IMG/VR virus record: IMGVR_UViG_3300029448_000433
Coordinates: 1 to 24,173 of that record
Length of the DNA stretch: 24,173 nt
Reading direction: 5' to 3' (one strand)
From: a virus
A model generated the notes under the pieces. The model saw only the letters and a list, made by a program, of their open reading frames with translations, had not been told where the DNA came from and did no database searches. Made by a program: the position numbers and the translations under genes. Below, one piece after another: positions 23,901 through 24,173 of the stretch (the stretch's first letter is position 1; every line of letters begins with the position of its first letter).

Positions 23901-24173
23901 AGAGAGATGTATCAACGATCGATACTACAAGGCCAAGAAAACTTTACGCTTGAAGTTCCGTTTGGGGATAAGAAGGTCACTTTAACAGATATAACAAGCG
24001 ATCACAGTAAAGTTGGACAACACCGACAGTCTGAACGGCAATACCACGTTGATGGCTCCCCCGCCACCGAAAGCAGCATTCAAGAGATGACCCTAAAGCC
24101 GGCCAAGAAGGCAGTGGCAAAAAAGAAGGTAGCGCCACAACGGGCCAAAGAGATTAATTTCTGGCGCAGCTCT
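20964..24173 (+). CDS. Giant polyvalent-type ejection protein, 3' end cut
   Basis: An ATG at 20964 overlapping the previous TAA opens a frame with no stop up to the window end: 1070 codons, incomplete. Residues 6-73 are nested repeats (YDGL three times). Residues about 122-265 are helical. Hydrophobic or amphipathic parts lie at 263-287 (GNMIPAVAVTVATRN, NLGATIMG), around 315-350 (LLTERIPLG, GAAAEGIQEPVNQ) and 387-402 (GGGTGAVLAALTHVFV). Residues about 468-625 carry a ParB-like domain of the DdrB type: VLPEVIDAANLIPA, GPDNTIESGNGRVMAI (GNGR at 542-545), VPVLVQRRT, FAQEANAATLAKLS. The usual helical extension follows (ALSKEGLSRVKGAVLANAY, from 671). Two copies of an 87-residue module start at 870 and 957. 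The gp16 position suggests virion packaging and ejection. No transglycosylase motif is seen in this part. The family call is from recall of polyvalent proteins. Confidence 0.78.
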   Translation, partial: MARLSLYDGLYMPSNTLEPVDDLDSQNSTNLRIYDGLYMPSNTVLDAPQAIDTLEPVDDLDSQNSTNLRIYDGLFSPPVITPAIGDEEEADELLVAPSVEQVQPETTAPITTSAIDPAPEKGLFDSAIDSFMGVDNVRQGIAKNWREAESLGDYLYPETLRDIDRRDFEDYGKPLAEAVKSVPDLAQQTAGGLMQYGASGANEDYKIGENYALYRLGQLWKPAVEKKGAELAETAAKELKKSGEQFEPGSRGHYVYQIALQTGNMIPAVAVTVATRNPNLGATIMGTQAFSLKYDESIRVDGRTHDQATVDGLVFGLSELLTERIPLGIITKEGGTFVWRVAKGAAAEGIQEPVNQIIQNLYDVGVLDKKMTLDQAIHEIKEAAKIGGGTGAVLAALTHVFVRKRGGVTPPTGDRLSDDMPDGTQEERDATAAFVDAELEKGREQPAPSQPVGQGITSVLGAEQRTVKTQAGTAVDVLPEVIDAANLIPADAELQPRDRDRAAMESQITRIASELDPNQLGLQPDADRGAPIIGPDNTIESGNGRVMAITMAQKQFPERFEAYKNFLEEQGYDRDQLDQMQVPVLVQRRTTEMSQDERMRFAQEANAATLAKLSATEQAKVDSSRLTPAVIAQLQTDDLNAAANRDFVKSAIEVLAPTAEEKNVLVDKSGALSKEGLSRVKGAVLANAYPNQEGLLEQQLESTDEDTRAVSQALLNAAPRIVQTRDLLPEDRREQYEIADDLVEAAQALADMKSKGMSLSDYLNQSDIFGTNENALAILTAFLNPNNDRAAGVDKIKEFINDYLAVVPTERTATLFGDKPMSKADILDFALKRHKERFGKPAEQKGLFNPAGQSTTSQPEPKPETKPDVFTPQQFYDGPPLKSGKEAFDVLTKERNKRKSADPGEFFTIEVPLGDQKVTATWVSGKTNWRVDGVIVSVKVVKEMTLEPVKKPATKMFTPQQFYDGPPLTSGKRVVTVLQREMYQRSILQGQENFTLEVPFGDKKVTLTDITSDHSKVGQHRQSERQYHVDGSPATESSIQEMTLKPAKKAVAKKKVAPQRAKEINFWRSS
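20984..21005 (+). promoter_or_regulatory. Hairpin 1 in the repeat
   Basis: TGACGGC (20984-20990) and GCCGTCA (20999-21005) form a seven-pair stem with an eight-base loop. It lies 20 bases after the start codon, where a stable mRNA hairpin could slow ribosomes or bind a protein. Confidence 0.55.
21009..21181 (+). repeat. 62-bp direct repeat (pair B)
   Basis: A 62-bp sequence beginning ACGCTTGAACC and ending TTTATGACGG is identical at 21009-21070 and 21120-21181, 111 bp (37 codons) apart. It encodes TLEPVDDLDSQNSTNLRIYDG. Pair B overlaps pair A, so the block reads A, B, A, spacer, B. Identity with no synonymous change points to a recent duplication that kept the frame. Confidence 0.95.
21065..21086 (+). 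promoter_or_regulatory. Hairpin 2 in the repeat
   Basis: Second exact copy of the TGACGGC / GCCGTCA inverted repeat, arms at 21065-21071 and 21080-21086, 81 bp after the first. Two identical palindromes could also pair with each other, allowing slippage or recombination. Confidence 0.55.
23571..24090 (+). repeat. Tandem 87-residue module in the giant gene
   Basis: FTPQQFYDGPP starts at residue 870 (base 23571) and again at 957 (base 23832), 261 bp apart. Each copy goes on with SGK, a helix, an (I/L)EVP(L/F)GD(Q/K)KVT strand and ends (M)TL(E/K)P then a Lys-rich linker. The first 33 bases are nearly identical while the rest has drifted, as if the start is under stronger constraint or was converted more recently. 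Confidence 0.85.

Noticed and set aside
20964-24173. T7 gp16-type lytic transglycosylase
   Set aside because: The position agrees, but no transglycosylase Glu-Ser motif with its flanking pattern is seen in the visible 1070 residues. It could still lie beyond the window.

Overview
The window is late-region DNA of a tailed bacteriophage (or a closely related prophage). It is densely packed, and every convincing gene reads on the + strand. It carries the head, short-tail, fibre and packaging genes of a podovirus-like particle. The host cannot be named from this sequence. The fibre domain types (LamG-like, SPRY-like, repeated modules of a kind I associate with marine phage fibres) and the average base composition hint at an aquatic bacterium, but that is inference. 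No RNA polymerase, integrase, replication gene, tRNA or CRISPR array is visible, so lifestyle and lineage stay open.

Layout. 1-217: a GC-rich 105-bp stretch of unclear origin, then an AT-rich leader with a candidate sigma70 promoter. 218-6495: three fibre or receptor-binding proteins and a tail-fibre assembly chaperone-like protein. 6492-8149: five small, overlapping genes for exported or membrane proteins in the place where T7-like phages keep lysis genes; they look holin- or spanin-like, but none is proven. 8142-9746: large terminase. 9750-14489: portal, scaffold, major capsid protein with a terminator-like hairpin behind it, and a small conserved-looking protein. 14502-17934: head-tail adaptor, gp12-like nozzle and gp13-like protein. 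17946-20964: three probable internal virion proteins. 20964 to the window end: an open gene of at least 1070 codons.

The order is that of the T7 late region joined as a circle: fibre (17), lysis, terminase (19), portal (8), scaffold (9), capsid (10), adaptor (11), nozzle (12), 13, 14, 15-like and 16-like. The likely work flow is as follows. The terminase pumps DNA through the portal into a scaffolded procapsid. The adaptor and nozzle close the head and form the short tail. The fibres bind the cell. The internal proteins are ejected to carry DNA across the envelope.

The most interesting gene is the last. It sits in the gp16 position but carries a ParB-like domain of the DdrB type, known from 'polyvalent' proteins that phages and plasmids send into the recipient cell with their DNA. 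It also has hydrophobic segments, a nested repeat with two hairpins at its 5' end and a duplicated module at its visible 3' end. This suggests a virion-delivered early-takeover or anti-defence protein fused to the ejection machinery. The rest of the gene lies beyond the window.
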